Shown: piece by piece, positions 50,494 through 61,374 of the stretch
Layout: the number at the start of each line of letters is the position of its first letter
Position numbering within the stretch: position 1 is the stretch's first letter
Assembly (NCBI RefSeq): GCF_000830005.1
Contig: NZ_CP010407.1
Coordinates: 7,390,001 to 7,454,000, forward strand
Direction of reading: 5' to 3'
DNA length: 64,000 nucleotides
Origin: Streptomyces vietnamensis
Lineage (GTDB): Bacteria; Actinomycetota; Actinomycetes; Streptomycetales; Streptomycetaceae
Translations under genes and position numbers: made by a program
The notes under the pieces: model-generated
Told to the model about the DNA's origin: nothing
Database searches by the model: none
Seen by the model: the letters and a program-made list of their open reading frames with translations, nothing else

Positions 50494-50524
50494 CGGGGCG
50501 CAGGCCCACAACGGGGGGCGGGCG

Positions 50525-50971
50525 TCAGAGCGTGGCCAGCGTCAGGACGATGGTGTCGGCGCTGGTGGCGACCGAGACGGAGGTCTTGCCCGAGGTGGCG
50601 GTGAAGACGCCGGCGATGTCCACCACCGTGTACTGGGCGCCCTCAAGGGCCTTGCGGTACTCGGCGAGGGCGGCCTTCGGGTCCTGGGTCTTGAAGGTCA
50701 GGACGTACGCGCCCTTGCTGCCGGTCACGCCGGTCAGCTCCCCGGAGGGCAGCGGCAGGCCGGCGGGCAGGTCGTCCGGCTTCTTCACGCCGCCGGTGGA
50801 GGGCGCGTCGGAGGTGGGGGAGTCCGTGGCGCCGTCGGCCGGGGCCTGGGTGGTGGTGGCAGTGGCGGTGGCGCCGGCCTTGGCGTCCGTGCCGTCGGAC
50901 CCGCAGGCGGTCAGTCCGAGTACGGCGACGGCGGCGACGGCGACGAGCGAAGTGGTGCGCTTCCAGGGCAT
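50525..50971 (-). CDS. Small lipoprotein of unknown function
   Basis: This is 148 residues. The signal peptide ends in the lipobox LGLTAC (Cys about 23), followed by a Thr/Ala/Ser-rich linker of about 45 residues and a compact C-terminal domain (about 68-148) with KAALAEYRKALEGAQYTVVDIAGVFTATSG and a repeated beta pattern ending SADTIVLTLATL. I do not recognise the family. The ATG at 50971 is preceded by a GATGGGA region with no strong site. It is divergent from the XRE regulator, with an AT-rich palindrome between, so that regulator may control it. Confidence 0.8.
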   Translation of the reverse strand: MPWKRTTSLVAVAAVAVLGLTACGSDGTDAKAGATATATTTQAPADGATDSPTSDAPSTGGVKKPDDLPAGLPLPSGELTGVTGSKGAYVLTFKTQDPKAALAEYRKALEGAQYTVVDIAGVFTATSGKTSVSVATSADTIVLTLATL

Positions 50972-51023
50972 GGTGACGTCCCATCAGTGAGGGTGGGTGA
51001 GGTCGTGCCTTCCGACGGGGAGA

Positions 51024-51073
51024 TTGACATATGAAAACTTCCTTTGAGAAGTGTCAATTCGGAGGCCTAGCGT
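51024..51073 (+). promoter_or_regulatory. AT-rich palindrome and leaderless promoter of the XRE regulator
   Basis: ATTGACA at 51023-51029 is mirrored by TGTCAAT at 51052-51058, with inner arms ACTTC/GAAGT. Within it TTGAGA (51043-51048), 18 bases and TAGCGT (51068-51073) form a promoter ending seven bases before the ATG at 51081. The region also serves the divergent lipoprotein gene, so autoregulation is likely. Confidence 0.6.
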
Positions 51074-51080
51074 CCTTCCC

Positions 51081-51437
51081 ATGGACGCGACCGCCATCGC
51101 CCGCAACCAGGAACTCCAGCGCCAGTGGTACGGGGCTCCGCTCGGCGAGCTGTGCCGGGACCTCTGCGACCGCTTCGGAATGACCCAGTCCGGGCTCGCC
51201 GAGACCCTGGGGATCTCACCCGCCATGCTCAGCCTCGTCATGCGGGGCCGGCGCGCCCGGATCGCCAACCCCGACGCGGCGGCCCGCCTCTCGGCCGTCC
51301 TCCACCTCGCCCAGGAGGTCCGCGCCGGCACCGTACCGGCCGGGGAGGCGTCCCGGGCCCTCGCCGAGATCCTCCGCGTCTGCGGCGCGGGCCGCACGGA
51401 CGAGGCCGTCGCCCTGGTGCGCACCCTCGGCCGGTGA
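51081..51437 (+). CDS. XRE-family transcriptional regulator
   Basis: This is 118 residues. The helix-turn-helix lies at about residues 33-60, CDRFGMTQSGLAETLGISPAMLSLVMRGRR, with the recognition helix containing SPAMLSLV. The C-terminal helices resemble those of other short Streptomyces XRE proteins. The start at ATG 51081 is used: TAGCGT stands seven bases before it and there is no ribosome-binding site, so translation is probably leaderless; the in-frame extension upstream covers the promoter. The stop codon lies within the first unit of the repeat at 51433. It is divergent from the lipoprotein gene. Confidence 0.87.
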   Translation: MDATAIARNQELQRQWYGAPLGELCRDLCDRFGMTQSGLAETLGISPAMLSLVMRGRRARIANPDAAARLSAVLHLAQEVRAGTVPAGEASRALAEILRVCGAGRTDEAVALVRTLGR

Positions 51438-51560
51438 CGGCAGGCCGCGTCACACGCCCCGGCGTCCGCGTCTCTCGCCCGGTGACGGCGGCCCCGTCAC
51501 ACGCCCCGACGCCCGCGCCCCCGACCGGTGACGGCGGCCCCGTCACACGCCCCGGCGGGA
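51433..51560. repeat. Triplicated hairpin unit between convergent genes
   Basis: GGTGACGG begins units at 51433, 51481 and 51527 (periods 48 and 46), each continuing to GTCACACGCCCC. Every unit has the self-complementary core GTGACGG...CCGTCAC (imperfect in the first). The stop codons of both flanking genes lie inside the first and third units. Confidence 0.9.
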
Positions 51561-52430
51561 AGCCATGAGCAGCCTCTGGAGCTCCCTCGCAGCCCTCGGC
51601 GGCGCCACGTCGCTGCGGTGCGCCAGTGCGATCGTCCGCCGCAGCCCCGGCCGGGCCAGGGCCGTCACCCGCAGGTCCCGGCCCGCGCGCGCCGCCACCA
51701 TCGCCGGGACGACCGCGAGCCCGAGCCCGGCCCGTACGAAACCGAGCACCGCGTCCAGCTCCCCGCCCTCCACCGTGAACGTGGGCTCGAAGCCCTCCGC
51801 CCGGCAGGCCGCCACGGTCAGTTCCCGCAGGTCGTAGCCGTGCCGGAACATCACGAGCGGCTGGTCCCGCAGGTCCTTGATCCGCACCGGCCGGCGCGGG
51901 GCCGGCTCCGAGGCGGCGGAGACCACCACCAGGTCCTCGCGGAGCAGCTCGACCGTCGTCAGGGCGGGGGAGGGGGAGGGGAGGGGGAGGACGACCAGGG
52001 CCAGGTCGAGCGCCCCGCGCGCCAGCTCCCGTACGAGGTCGTGCGAGCCGCCCTCCTCGATCAGGAGCTCGATCCCCGGGTGCAGGTCGTGGAAGGCCCG
52101 CAGCACGTCCGGCAGGAGCCCCGTGCACAGGCTCGGCGTCGCGCCGAGCCGCACCCGGCCCCGCTTGAGCTGGGCCAGCTCCTGCACCTCCAGGCGGGCC
52201 GTCTCCGTGTCGGCGAGGATCCGCCGCGCGAGCGGCAGCAGGGCCTCGCCCGCGTCGGTGAGGGTGATGTTCCCCCGGGCGCGGCTGAACAGCTCCGCGC
52301 CCAGCTCCTGTTCCAGGGCCTTGATCTGCTGGGAGAGCGAGGGCTGCGAGACGTGCACGCGCTCGGCGGCCCGGGTGAAGTGCCGGGTCTCGGCCACGGC
52401 GACGAAGTAGTGGAGCTGCTGGAACTGCAT
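51543..52430 (-). CDS. LysR-family transcriptional regulator
   Basis: This is 295 residues. The N-terminal winged helix-turn-helix is MQFQQLHYFVAVAETRHFTR followed by AERVHVSQPSLSQQIKALEQELGAELF, and the effector domain begins near residue 90 with RVRLGATPSLCTGLLPDVLRAF. It is divergent from sdhCAB with 96 bases between starts; LysR regulators usually control the divergent operon and themselves. The effector could be a C4-dicarboxylate, which is inference from context. The ATG at 52430 lacks a strong site, but the fold starts right there. A possible operator is the ATAGGAACAGCCTAT palindrome at 52453-52467. Confidence 0.92.
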   Translation of the reverse strand: MQFQQLHYFVAVAETRHFTRAAERVHVSQPSLSQQIKALEQELGAELFSRARGNITLTDAGEALLPLARRILADTETARLEVQELAQLKRGRVRLGATPSLCTGLLPDVLRAFHDLHPGIELLIEEGGSHDLVRELARGALDLALVVLPLPSPSPALTTVELLREDLVVVSAASEPAPRRPVRIKDLRDQPLVMFRHGYDLRELTVAACRAEGFEPTFTVEGGELDAVLGFVRAGLGLAVVPAMVAARAGRDLRVTALARPGLRRTIALAHRSDVAPPRAARELQRLLMASRRGV

Positions 52431-52489
52431 GCTCCCAGCGTAGGGGATGTGGATAGGAACAGCCTATGGAGATCAGCCGGACCATGTCT

Positions 52490-52519
52490 TGGACCTCTCG
52501 GGCCCTTCGGCCCTAGCGT
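52490..52519 (+). promoter_or_regulatory. Promoter of the sdhCAB operon, probably leaderless
   Basis: TTGGAC (52490-52495) is followed by 18-19 bases and TAGCGT (52514-52519), seven bases before the ATG at 52527. GAGGAC in the gap is too close to be an efficient ribosome-binding site. The LysR gene starts at 52430 on the other strand. Confidence 0.55.
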
Positions 52520-52526
52520 CGAGGAC

Positions 52527-53252
52527 ATGGCTCTGGCACCCACGAGGGGGCGGACGACCTCCCGCCCGCCGTCCCCCACACCCTCCCGCGGCTTCTGGTC
52601 GTCGACGATCGGCAAGAAGACGGTCATGGCCGTCAGCGGGCTCATCATGCTCGGCTATCTCGTCGCCCACGTCGCCGGCAACCTCAAGGTCTTCTTCGGC
52701 CCCGAGGAGTTCAACGCCTACGGCCACTGGCTGCGCGTCATGGGCGCCCCCGTCCTGCACCACCACTGGGCCCTCTGGCTGGTCAGGATCGTGCTCCTCG
52801 CCGCCGTCGCCGCCCACGCCGTCTCCGCGTACCAGCTCAGCCGGCGCGACCTGAAGGCCCGCCCCACCGCGTACGTCCACCGCCGCAAGCGCGCCTCGTA
52901 CGCCACCCGCACCATGCGCTGGGGCGGGATCATCCTCGGCCTCTTCATCGTCTGGCACCTCCTCGACCTGACCACCGGCACCGTCCACCCCGGCGGCTTC
53001 GAGGAGGGCAAGCCCTACCAGAACGTCGTCGACACCTTCTCCACCTGGTACGGCGACATCGTCTACATCACCGCCATGCTCGCCCTCGGCCTCCACGTCC
53101 GCCACGGCTTCTGGAGCGCCGCCCAGACCCTGGGCCTCGGCAACGCCCGCCGCGAACGCGCCCTGAAGTTCCTGGCCAACGCCCTCGCGCTCGTCCTGAC
53201 CGCGGGCTTCGTCTCCGTCCCCGTCGCCGTCATGACCGGAGTGGTGAGCTGA
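52527..53252 (+). CDS. sdhC: Succinate dehydrogenase/fumarate reductase cytochrome b subunit
   Basis: This is 241 residues with five membrane helices. [29 protein letters not shown] and [27 protein letters not shown] provide His ligands for haem b; [15 protein letters not shown] and [22 protein letters not shown] carry two more His. This is the single-subunit anchor (type B) of the SdhCAB/FrdCAB class, which passes electrons to menaquinone. The preceding 20 residues are hydrophilic. It is first in sdhCAB, with the flavoprotein starting one base after its stop. A second sdh set typical of Streptomyces is presumably elsewhere in the genome. Confidence 0.9.
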   Translation: MALAPTRGRTTSRPPSPTPSRGFWSSTIGKKTVMAVSGLIMLGYLVAHVAGNLKVFFGPEEFNAYGHWLRVMGAPVLHHHWALWLVRIVLLAAVAAHAVSAYQLSRRDLKARPTAYVHRRKRASYATRTMRWGGIILGLFIVWHLLDLTTGTVHPGGFEEGKPYQNVVDTFSTWYGDIVYITAMLALGLHVRHGFWSAAQTLGLGNARRERALKFLANALALVLTAGFVSVPVAVMTGVVS

Positions 53253-53253
53253 C

Positions 53254-55190
<1,937 letters not shown>

Positions 55191-55194
<4 letters not shown>

Positions 55195-55937
55195 GGCTCA
55201 ACCTGCGCGTCTGGCGCCAGAAGAACGGCGGCGCCGAGGGCGCCATGGCCACCTACGCGGTGGACGGCATCTCGCCCGACATGTCCTTCCTCGAAATGCT
55301 CGACACCCTCAACGAGGACCTCATCCTGCGCGGCGAGGACCCCGTGGCCTTCGACCACGACTGCCGCGAGGGCATCTGCGGCGCGTGCAGCCTCGTCATC
55401 AACGGCGACGCGCACGGGCCGGAGCGCACGACCACCTGCCAGCTGCACATGCGCTCCTTCCGGGACGGCGACACCATCGACGTCGAACCGTGGCGCGCGT
55501 CCGCGTTCCCGGTGGTCAAGGACCTGGTCGTCGACCGCTCCGCCTTCGACCGCGTCATCCAGGCCGGCGGCTACATCACGGCCCCCACGGGCGCGGCCCC
55601 CGAGGCCCACGCCACCCCGGTCCCGAAGGCCGACGCGGACTCGGCCTTCGAGCACGCCGAATGCATCGGCTGCGGGGCGTGCGTGGCGGCCTGCCCGAAC
55701 GGCTCGGCGATGCTCTTCACCTCCGCCAAGATCAACCACCTGAACGTCCTGCCCCAGGGCTCCCCGGAACGCGAGACCCGGGTCCTCGACATGGTGGCCC
55801 AGATGGACGCGGAGGGCTTCGGCGGCTGCACCCTGACGGGCGAATGCGCGACGGCCTGCCCGAAGGGCATTCCGCTGCCGTCGATCGCGGCGATGAACAG
55901 GGAGTGGCTGCGGGCGCGGAGGAAGGTGAAGGGGTAG
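55191..55937 (+). CDS. sdhB: Succinate dehydrogenase/fumarate reductase iron-sulfur subunit
   Basis: This is 248 residues. The 2Fe-2S ferredoxin-like domain has [19 protein letters not shown] with a further Cys in TTTCQLHM; the C-terminal domain has the 4Fe-4S motif [13 protein letters not shown] and the 3Fe-4S cysteines in [17 protein letters not shown]. It carries electrons from the flavoprotein to the membrane anchor. The ATG overlaps the flavoprotein stop (ATGA). The stop at 55937 is only five bases from the stop of the convergent receptor kinase, leaving no room for a separate terminator. Confidence 0.95.
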
Positions 55938-55942
55938 GGCCG

Positions 55943-58141
55943 TCAGGCGGGGGTGGCGTAGGGGTCGACGGACGCCCAGCCCGTCATGGCCCGGGCGTAC
56001 ACGACCCCGCCCGCGACGATCAATGGAGCGTCCGTGCCGCCCGACTGCGAGACCGGCGCCGGCAGCAGGAATCGGCTCACCACAGCGTGCTGTGTGAGGT
56101 CGACGACCGCCCCGCTGTCGCCGCAGACCACGTAGGCGCGCTGTCCGGTCACGACCGGCGCCGGGGCGAGGTTGTTGCAGCCGAATTCCAGGTCGGCCGT
56201 CCACAGGACGGTGCCCTGGCCCTGCACGTTGAACTCCCCGAAGGTGTTGACCCCGGCCGGGGTCGCGAGCACGCCGTACGCGTTTCGCTCGTTGGTTGTC
56301 AGGGCGGCGATGGCCTGGTTCGGCAGGTCCAGGTAGGCAGAAGGCGTTCCGAACAGTTGCATGATGTATCCGGGGCCGGGCGAAGCGCGGCAGATGATGA
56401 GCCCCGCCCCCTCGGCGGGGTACGGCGGTGCCAACGCGAGGCTCCACGGCGTGCACGACCGGGCGAGCTTCGTCTGCTGGACGTCGGCGCCGTCCGAGGC
56501 ACGCAGGCTGATGACACGGCCTCCGTCTGGTGAGTCGGTCCGACCGGCCAGCACGTGGACCAGCTTGCCGGTGACGCGAACGCGCGGATAGGCGAGGCCC
56601 TGAGCGATGCCGGGCCGTCGCCAGCGCACCCTGCCGTCCGCCCTGTTCACCGCCAGCACCGTGCCGTCCTGAGCCGTTCCGTAGAAGGCCCGGCCGTCGC
56701 TGGTGAGATTGAGGACGGCGTCCTCGTCCTGCAGGTTCCATAGGACGTGGCCGTCGGAGAGGGCGAGGGCCCGGAACCCGCCAGTGGTCGAGACGGCGAT
56801 GGTCGTGCCGGCGACGGCCGGTGTGCCGTCGGTCTCCACACCGGCCCTGACCGACCAGATCGTCCTCCCCGTGGCCGCGTCGATGCGGACGACGTCCGTG
56901 CCGCTTCCCGCGGACGCCGGGGCCGTACAGACCAGGGACGCGTCGACGAAGACGCATGGTCCCCGGGTGGAGCCCGTGGTCCAACGCTGCCAGCCCTTGG
57001 GGCGGCGGGCGGGCGAGTCCGCGTAGGCGTCGGAGTTGCCGGAGTCGCCTCCGCTCACCGGTCTGTACGGGGTGGCGGCGGCGAGGGTGGCGGCGTCGGG
57101 CACCTTCGTCCGGGGCGCCTGCGAGGAGGGCGTGACCGGGGCCGAGGGGCCGTTCGCCTTCGGGGCCTGCGGCGAGGCGTCGTCCCGCCACACCACATAG
57201 GTCCCCGTCCCCGCCACCAACGCCACCGCAGTCGCCAGGGCCACCAGGAGCGGGCGGCGGGGCCGGTGGCGCGTGGCGGGAGCCGGGGAAGCGGAGCCCG
57301 GCACCGTGGGAACGCCCGGCCGAGCGCCCCACTCCTCCTCCGGGGCCTTCCGGAACGCCGCCAGCAGATCCTCCGGCCCCGGCCGTTCCCTCGGCTCCTT
57401 CGACAGGCACCACTGGACGATCTCCCGTACCGTCCCCGAGAGTTCCGCCACCGCCGGTGGTTCGTGGACCACGTTGTACGCCGTCATGTACGGGCTCCCC
57501 GCGTCGAACGGGCCGCGACCCGTCGTCGCGTACACGAGCACCGCGCCCAGCGAGAAGACGTCCGACGCCGCCGTCACCCGGTGCGGGGTCGAGAGCTGTT
57601 CCGGGGACATGTACGGGGGCGTGCCGAGGATGCGGCCGGTGACCGTCAGCGTCTGGTGGTCGGGCGCGCGGGAGATGCCGAAGTCGATGACCCGGGGGCC
57701 GTCCTCCGTGAGCAGGACGTTGTCGGGCTTGAGGTCGCGGTGGATCACCCGCACCTGGTGCAGCTCACGGAGCGCCTCCACGAGCCCCACCGCCAGGGCG
57801 CGCAACTCGGCCCCGGACAGCGGGCCTTCGGATTCGACCCGGTCCCGGAGGGTGCGCCCGGGGACGTACGTCGTCGCCATCCACGGCCGCTCGGCATCCG
57901 GGTCCGCGTCGACCACGGGGGCGGTGAACGCGCCGCTGACCCGGCGCGCCGCCCGTACCTCCTGGCGGAAGCGCGTACGGAACTCCGCGTCCGCGGCGAA
58001 CTGTTCGTGCACGATCTTCAGCGCCACCGGCCGCCCCGACTCGGCCCGGGCCAGGAAGACCGTGCCCATGCCGCCGGAGCCCAGCCGGTCCAGGAGTACG
58101 TAACCGCCGATCTCGCGCGGATCGTTGTCCCGCAGTGCCAC
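55943..58141 (-). CDS. Receptor-type Ser/Thr kinase with extracellular PQQ-like beta-propeller
   Basis: This is 732 residues. The kinase domain (about 12-270) has GSGGMGTVFLA, VALKIV, HRDLKPDNV, DFG in VIDFGISRA, and SPEQL. A Pro-rich segment is followed by a membrane helix at about 300-320 (LLVALATAVALVAGTGTYVVW). The outside part (about 345-732) is a PQQ-like eight-bladed propeller with repeats such as RTIWSVRAGVETDGTP, HVLWNLQDEDAVLNLTSDGRAFYG and RVRWRRPG. It has six cysteines. The propeller should sense an extracellular ligand and control the kinase. The GTG at 58141 is chosen by homology. It lies 44 bases downstream of uvrA on the same strand. Confidence 0.92.
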   Translation of the reverse strand: MALRDNDPREIGGYVLLDRLGSGGMGTVFLARAESGRPVALKIVHEQFAADAEFRTRFRQEVRAARRVSGAFTAPVVDADPDAERPWMATTYVPGRTLRDRVESEGPLSGAELRALAVGLVEALRELHQVRVIHRDLKPDNVLLTEDGPRVIDFGISRAPDHQTLTVTGRILGTPPYMSPEQLSTPHRVTAASDVFSLGAVLVYATTGRGPFDAGSPYMTAYNVVHEPPAVAELSGTVREIVQWCLSKEPRERPGPEDLLAAFRKAPEEEWGARPGVPTVPGSASPAPATRHRPRRPLLVALATAVALVAGTGTYVVWRDDASPQAPKANGPSAPVTPSSQAPRTKVPDAATLAAATPYRPVSGGDSGNSDAYADSPARRPKGWQRWTTGSTRGPCVFVDASLVCTAPASAGSGTDVVRIDAATGRTIWSVRAGVETDGTPAVAGTTIAVSTTGGFRALALSDGHVLWNLQDEDAVLNLTSDGRAFYGTAQDGTVLAVNRADGRVRWRRPGIAQGLAYPRVRVTGKLVHVLAGRTDSPDGGRVISLRASDGADVQQTKLARSCTPWSLALAPPYPAEGAGLIICRASPGPGYIMQLFGTPSAYLDLPNQAIAALTTNERNAYGVLATPAGVNTFGEFNVQGQGTVLWTADLEFGCNNLAPAPVVTGQRAYVVCGDSGAVVDLTQHAVVSRFLLPAPVSQSGGTDAPLIVAGGVVYARAMTGWASVDPYATPA

Positions 58142-58185
58142 GTCGTCCCCGTCCCCCCGGCTCGTGTGCCGGAGAGCGTACCGGG

Positions 58186-60543
58186 TCAGCCGTACAGCGA
58201 TCTGGCCAGGTACGGGGCCGTCCGGCTCTCCCGGGACGCGGCCACCTCGGCGGGCGGTCCGGCGGCGACCACGCGGCCGCCCTGGTCGCTGCCGCCGGGG
58301 CCGAGGTCGACGACCCAGTCGGCGGTGGCGACGACGTCCATGTCGTGCTCGACGACGACCACCGAGTGCCCGGCGTCCACGAGGCCGTGGAGCTGGCGCA
58401 TCAGGACCTCGACGTCGGCCGGGTGCAGGCCGGTGGTCGGCTCGTCCAGGACGTAGAGGGTGTGGGCGCGGCGCGGCCGCTGGAGTTCGGAGGCGAGTTT
58501 GATGCGCTGCGCCTCGCCGCCGGAGAGTTCGGTGGCCGGCTGGCCGAGGCGGAGGTAGCCGAGGCCGACGTCGAGGAGGGTGCGCAGGCTGCGGGCCGCC
58601 GCGGGGGTGTCGGCGAAGAAGTCGGCCGCCGACTCGACGGTCAGGTCGAGGACTTCGGCGATCGTGAGGCCCCGGAGGCGTACCTCCAGGGTCTCGGGGT
58701 TGTAGCGGGCGCCGTGGCAGTCGGGGCAGGGGGCGTACGTACTGGGCAGGAAGAGGAGTTCCACCGAGACGAAGCCCTCGCCCTGGCAGGTCTCGCAGCG
58801 GCCGCCGGGCACGTTGAAGGAGAAGCGGCCCGCCTTGTACCCGCGCGCCCCGGCCTCCTCGGTCTCCGTGAAGAGCTTGCGCACGACGTCGAAGAGGCCG
58901 GTGTACGTGGCCAGGTTGGAGCGCGGGGTACGGCCGATCGGGCGTTGATCCACCGTCACCAGGCGCCCCACCCCGGGGAGTTCCTCGGTCAGCGCGTCGA
59001 CGAGCGTCGACTTCCCGGAGCCCGAGACGCCCGTCACGGCGGTGAGGACGCCGACCGGGAAGGCCGTGTCCACCGCCCGCAGGTTGTGCCGGGTGACCGG
59101 TCCCGGCCGCAGCCAGCCCGCCGGTTCCCGCACCGTCCGCGCGGGCGCGGGCGCCCGGTCGAAGAGGAACCGCCGGGTCGCGGACGCCTCGACACCGGCC
59201 AGCTCGTCCGGCGGGCCGCTGTGCAGCACCCGCCCGCCGTGCACGCCGGCGCGCGGGCCGACGTCCACGAGCCAGTCGGCGTGCCGGACGACGTCGAGGT
59301 GGTGCTCGACGACGAAGACCGAGTTCCCGGCGGCCTTGAGCCGGTCGAGGACCACGAGCAGGGCCTCGGTGTCGGCCGGGTGCAGCCCGGCGGACGGCTC
59401 GTCGAGGACGTACACCACGCCGAAGAGGCCGGAGCGCAGCTGGGTGGCGAGCCGCAGCCGCTGCAGCTCGCCGTTGGAGAGGGTGGGGGTGGCGCGGTCC
59501 AGGCTGAGGTAGCCGAGGCCGAGTTCGGTGACCGTGCCGATCCGGGCGACGAGGTCCTCGGTGAGGACCCGCGCCGTCTCCGAGGGCTGCGCCGCCGTCG
59601 CCACGGCCGTCGAGAGCAGACCGGCCAGAGATGTGAGGGGCAGGGCGGCGAGCTCGGCGACGTTCCGGCCGGCGAAGGTGACCGCGAGGGCCTCGGGCCG
59701 CAGCCGGCCGCCGCCGCACGCCGGGCAGGGCGAACTGGTGAGGAAGCGCTCCGCCTTGGTGCGCAGGGACGTGCTCTTCGAGTCGGAGAAGGTACGCATC
59801 ACATAGCGGCGCGCGCTCATGTACGTGCCCTGGTACGGGCGTTGGATGCGGTCCGCCTCCCGCACCGGGTGCACGGTGACGACCGGCTGCTCGTCCGTGA
59901 AGAGGATCCACTCCCGGTCCTTCGCGTCGAGCTCCCGCCACGGCCGGTCGACGTCGTATCCGAGGGTGCCGAGGACGTCCCGCAGGTTCTTCCCCTGCCA
60001 GGCGCCCGGCCAGGCGGCGATCGCACCCTCGCGGATCGACAGGTCCGGGTCGGGTACGAGGAGTTCCTCGCTGGTGTCGTGGATCAGCCCGAGGCCGTGG
60101 CACGAAGGGCACGCGCCCGCCGCCGTGTTGGGGGAGAAGGCGTCGGAGTCGAGCCTCTCCGCGCCCTCGGGATAGTCCCCGGCCCGTGAGAACAGCATCC
60201 GCAGGGAGTTGGAGAGGGTGGTCACCGTACCGACGGAGGAGCGGGCGTTCGGCGAGGACCGGCGCTGCTCCAGGGAGACCGCGGGCGGCAGCCCGGTGAT
60301 CTCGCCGACCGCGGGCGCCCCCACCTGGTGGATCAGCCGCCGCGCGTACGGGGCCACCGACTCGAAGTAGCGGCGCTGGGCCTCGGCGTAGATCGTCCCG
60401 AAGGCCAGCGACGACTTGCCGGAGCCGGAGACCCCGGTGAACACGACGAGCGCGTCGCGCGGGATGTCGACGTCGACCCCGGCGAGGTTGTGCTCGCGGG
60501 CGCCTCGGACGCGGACGTACGGATCATGGGGCGTGTCGTGCAT
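58186..60543 (-). CDS. Class II UvrA-type excinuclease ATPase (UvrA2)
   Basis: This is 785 residues, shorter than housekeeping UvrA (about 950-1000). Two ABC modules are seen, with P-loops [10 protein letters not shown] and [10 protein letters not shown] and signature motifs [12 protein letters not shown] (altered) and [12 protein letters not shown] (normal). Four zinc-type CxxC groups are present ([35 protein letters not shown]). The UvrB-binding domain seems to be missing, as in class II UvrA, which lie near drug-resistance or antibiotic genes and release DNA-bound drugs. No such cluster is seen in this window. The ATG at 60543 has no strong ribosome-binding site, but AAGGTCG is near. Confidence 0.9.
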   Translation of the reverse strand: MHDTPHDPYVRVRGAREHNLAGVDVDIPRDALVVFTGVSGSGKSSLAFGTIYAEAQRRYFESVAPYARRLIHQVGAPAVGEITGLPPAVSLEQRRSSPNARSSVGTVTTLSNSLRMLFSRAGDYPEGAERLDSDAFSPNTAAGACPSCHGLGLIHDTSEELLVPDPDLSIREGAIAAWPGAWQGKNLRDVLGTLGYDVDRPWRELDAKDREWILFTDEQPVVTVHPVREADRIQRPYQGTYMSARRYVMRTFSDSKSTSLRTKAERFLTSSPCPACGGGRLRPEALAVTFAGRNVAELAALPLTSLAGLLSTAVATAAQPSETARVLTEDLVARIGTVTELGLGYLSLDRATPTLSNGELQRLRLATQLRSGLFGVVYVLDEPSAGLHPADTEALLVVLDRLKAAGNSVFVVEHHLDVVRHADWLVDVGPRAGVHGGRVLHSGPPDELAGVEASATRRFLFDRAPAPARTVREPAGWLRPGPVTRHNLRAVDTAFPVGVLTAVTGVSGSGKSTLVDALTEELPGVGRLVTVDQRPIGRTPRSNLATYTGLFDVVRKLFTETEEAGARGYKAGRFSFNVPGGRCETCQGEGFVSVELLFLPSTYAPCPDCHGARYNPETLEVRLRGLTIAEVLDLTVESAADFFADTPAAARSLRTLLDVGLGYLRLGQPATELSGGEAQRIKLASELQRPRRAHTLYVLDEPTTGLHPADVEVLMRQLHGLVDAGHSVVVVEHDMDVVATADWVVDLGPGGSDQGGRVVAAGPPAEVAASRESRTAPYLARSLYG

Positions 60544-60599
60544 GCGGCGACCTTATCGAATGGTGCGCGTTTGCCCCGTTCGGTCCCCGGTCGACCCTG

Positions 60600-60633
60600 G
60601 GGCCTGTCCGGCGGATCAGGGCCGGACAGGCCC
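60600..60633. terminator. Hairpin after the NarL two-component pair
   Basis: Bases 60600-60612 pair with 60621-60633 (13 bp). It lies between the uvrA-type start and the stop of the NarL regulator at 60712, so it ends leftward transcription of the two-component genes. The core CCTGTCCGGCGGATC looks like a dispersed Streptomyces repeat; a degenerate relative is at 41032-41060. Confidence 0.7.
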
Positions 60634-60711
60634 TGGAGCGCGCGCCGACGTGAGCCGACCGGTGCGCTGATGCCCGGGCGGGGACCCATGGGACATGGCC
60701 CGGCACCCGGC

Positions 60712-61374
60712 TCAGGTTCCGGGGAGGATGCGACGCGTCTCGTAGGCCCACATCGCGATCTCGACCCGGTTCCGGGCGCCGAGTTTGGCCATCAGGCTGG
60801 CCAGATGCGTCTTCACCGTGCTGAGGCTGATGTGCAGTGCATCGGCGATCTCGGTGTTGGTCAGCCCGCGGGCGACGGCGAGGAGCACCTGCTCCTCGCG
60901 GACGGTGACGGGGGAGACCGGCTGGGCCACGGGCCGCCCGGCGGGCAGGTCCGCGAACGCCTGGAGCAGACGGACGGTGACGCTGGGCGCGATGAGCGCC
61001 TCACCGTCGGACGCCGACCGTACGGCCTGGGCCAGAAGGTCCGGTCCCGTGTCCTTGAGGAGGAATCCGCGGGCGCCGGCACGCAGCGCGCCGTAGACGT
61101 ACTCGTCGAGGTCGAACGTGGTGATGACGACCACGGCCAGCGGGTCGGCGACGCCCGGGCCGGCGACCGACCGGGTGGCCTCGAGTCCGTCGAGTACGGG
61201 CATGCGGATGTCGAACAGGCAGACGTCGGGGCGCAGTTCGCGGGCCAGACGTACCGCTTCCCGTCCGTCGGCGGCCTCGCCGACCACCTCGATGCCGGGC
61301 TGGGCGTTCAGAATGATCCGCAGCCCGGTGCGGATGATCGTCTGGTCGTCAGCGACGAGGACGCGAATGGGCAC
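60712..61374 (-). CDS. NarL/LuxR-type response regulator
   Basis: This is 220 residues. The receiver has VLVADDQTIIRTGLRI, phospho-acceptor Asp in VCLFDIRMPVLDG, Thr in VVITTFDLDEYVYGAL and Lys in GFLLKDTGPD. The C-terminal LuxR helix-turn-helix reads TVREEQVLLAVARGLTNTEIADALHISLSTVKTHLASLMAKLG. It starts 26 bases inside the end of the histidine kinase gene, so the two are coupled. The likely target is the divergent MMPL transporter gene, following the common kinase-regulator-MMPL arrangement in Streptomyces. Confidence 0.93.
   Translation of the reverse strand: MPIRVLVADDQTIIRTGLRIILNAQPGIEVVGEAADGREAVRLARELRPDVCLFDIRMPVLDGLEATRSVAGPGVADPLAVVVITTFDLDEYVYGALRAGARGFLLKDTGPDLLAQAVRSASDGEALIAPSVTVRLLQAFADLPAGRPVAQPVSPVTVREEQVLLAVARGLTNTEIADALHISLSTVKTHLASLMAKLGARNRVEIAMWAYETRRILPGT

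Larger units (their letters stand above)
50148..50524. other. Gene-free island of palindromic repeats
   Basis: The 377 bases hold two opposite copies of a palindromic element (50289-50329 and 50447-50493) with partial copies such as GTGTGGGCCCGCACC near 50246 and GCCCACAACGG near 50504. No coding frame is convincing. Confidence 0.75.

Noticed and set aside
51433..51560. A CRISPR-like reading of the three regularly spaced units
   Set aside because: The spacers are nearly the same sequence, the units form hairpins, and there are only three with no cas genes nearby.
55943..60112. A 1389-codon minus frame that would fuse the receptor kinase to upstream sequence
   Set aside because: The kinase domain begins at the GTG at 58141, and upstream the true gene is the UvrA-type frame ending at 58186. 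The extension is a shadow of it.
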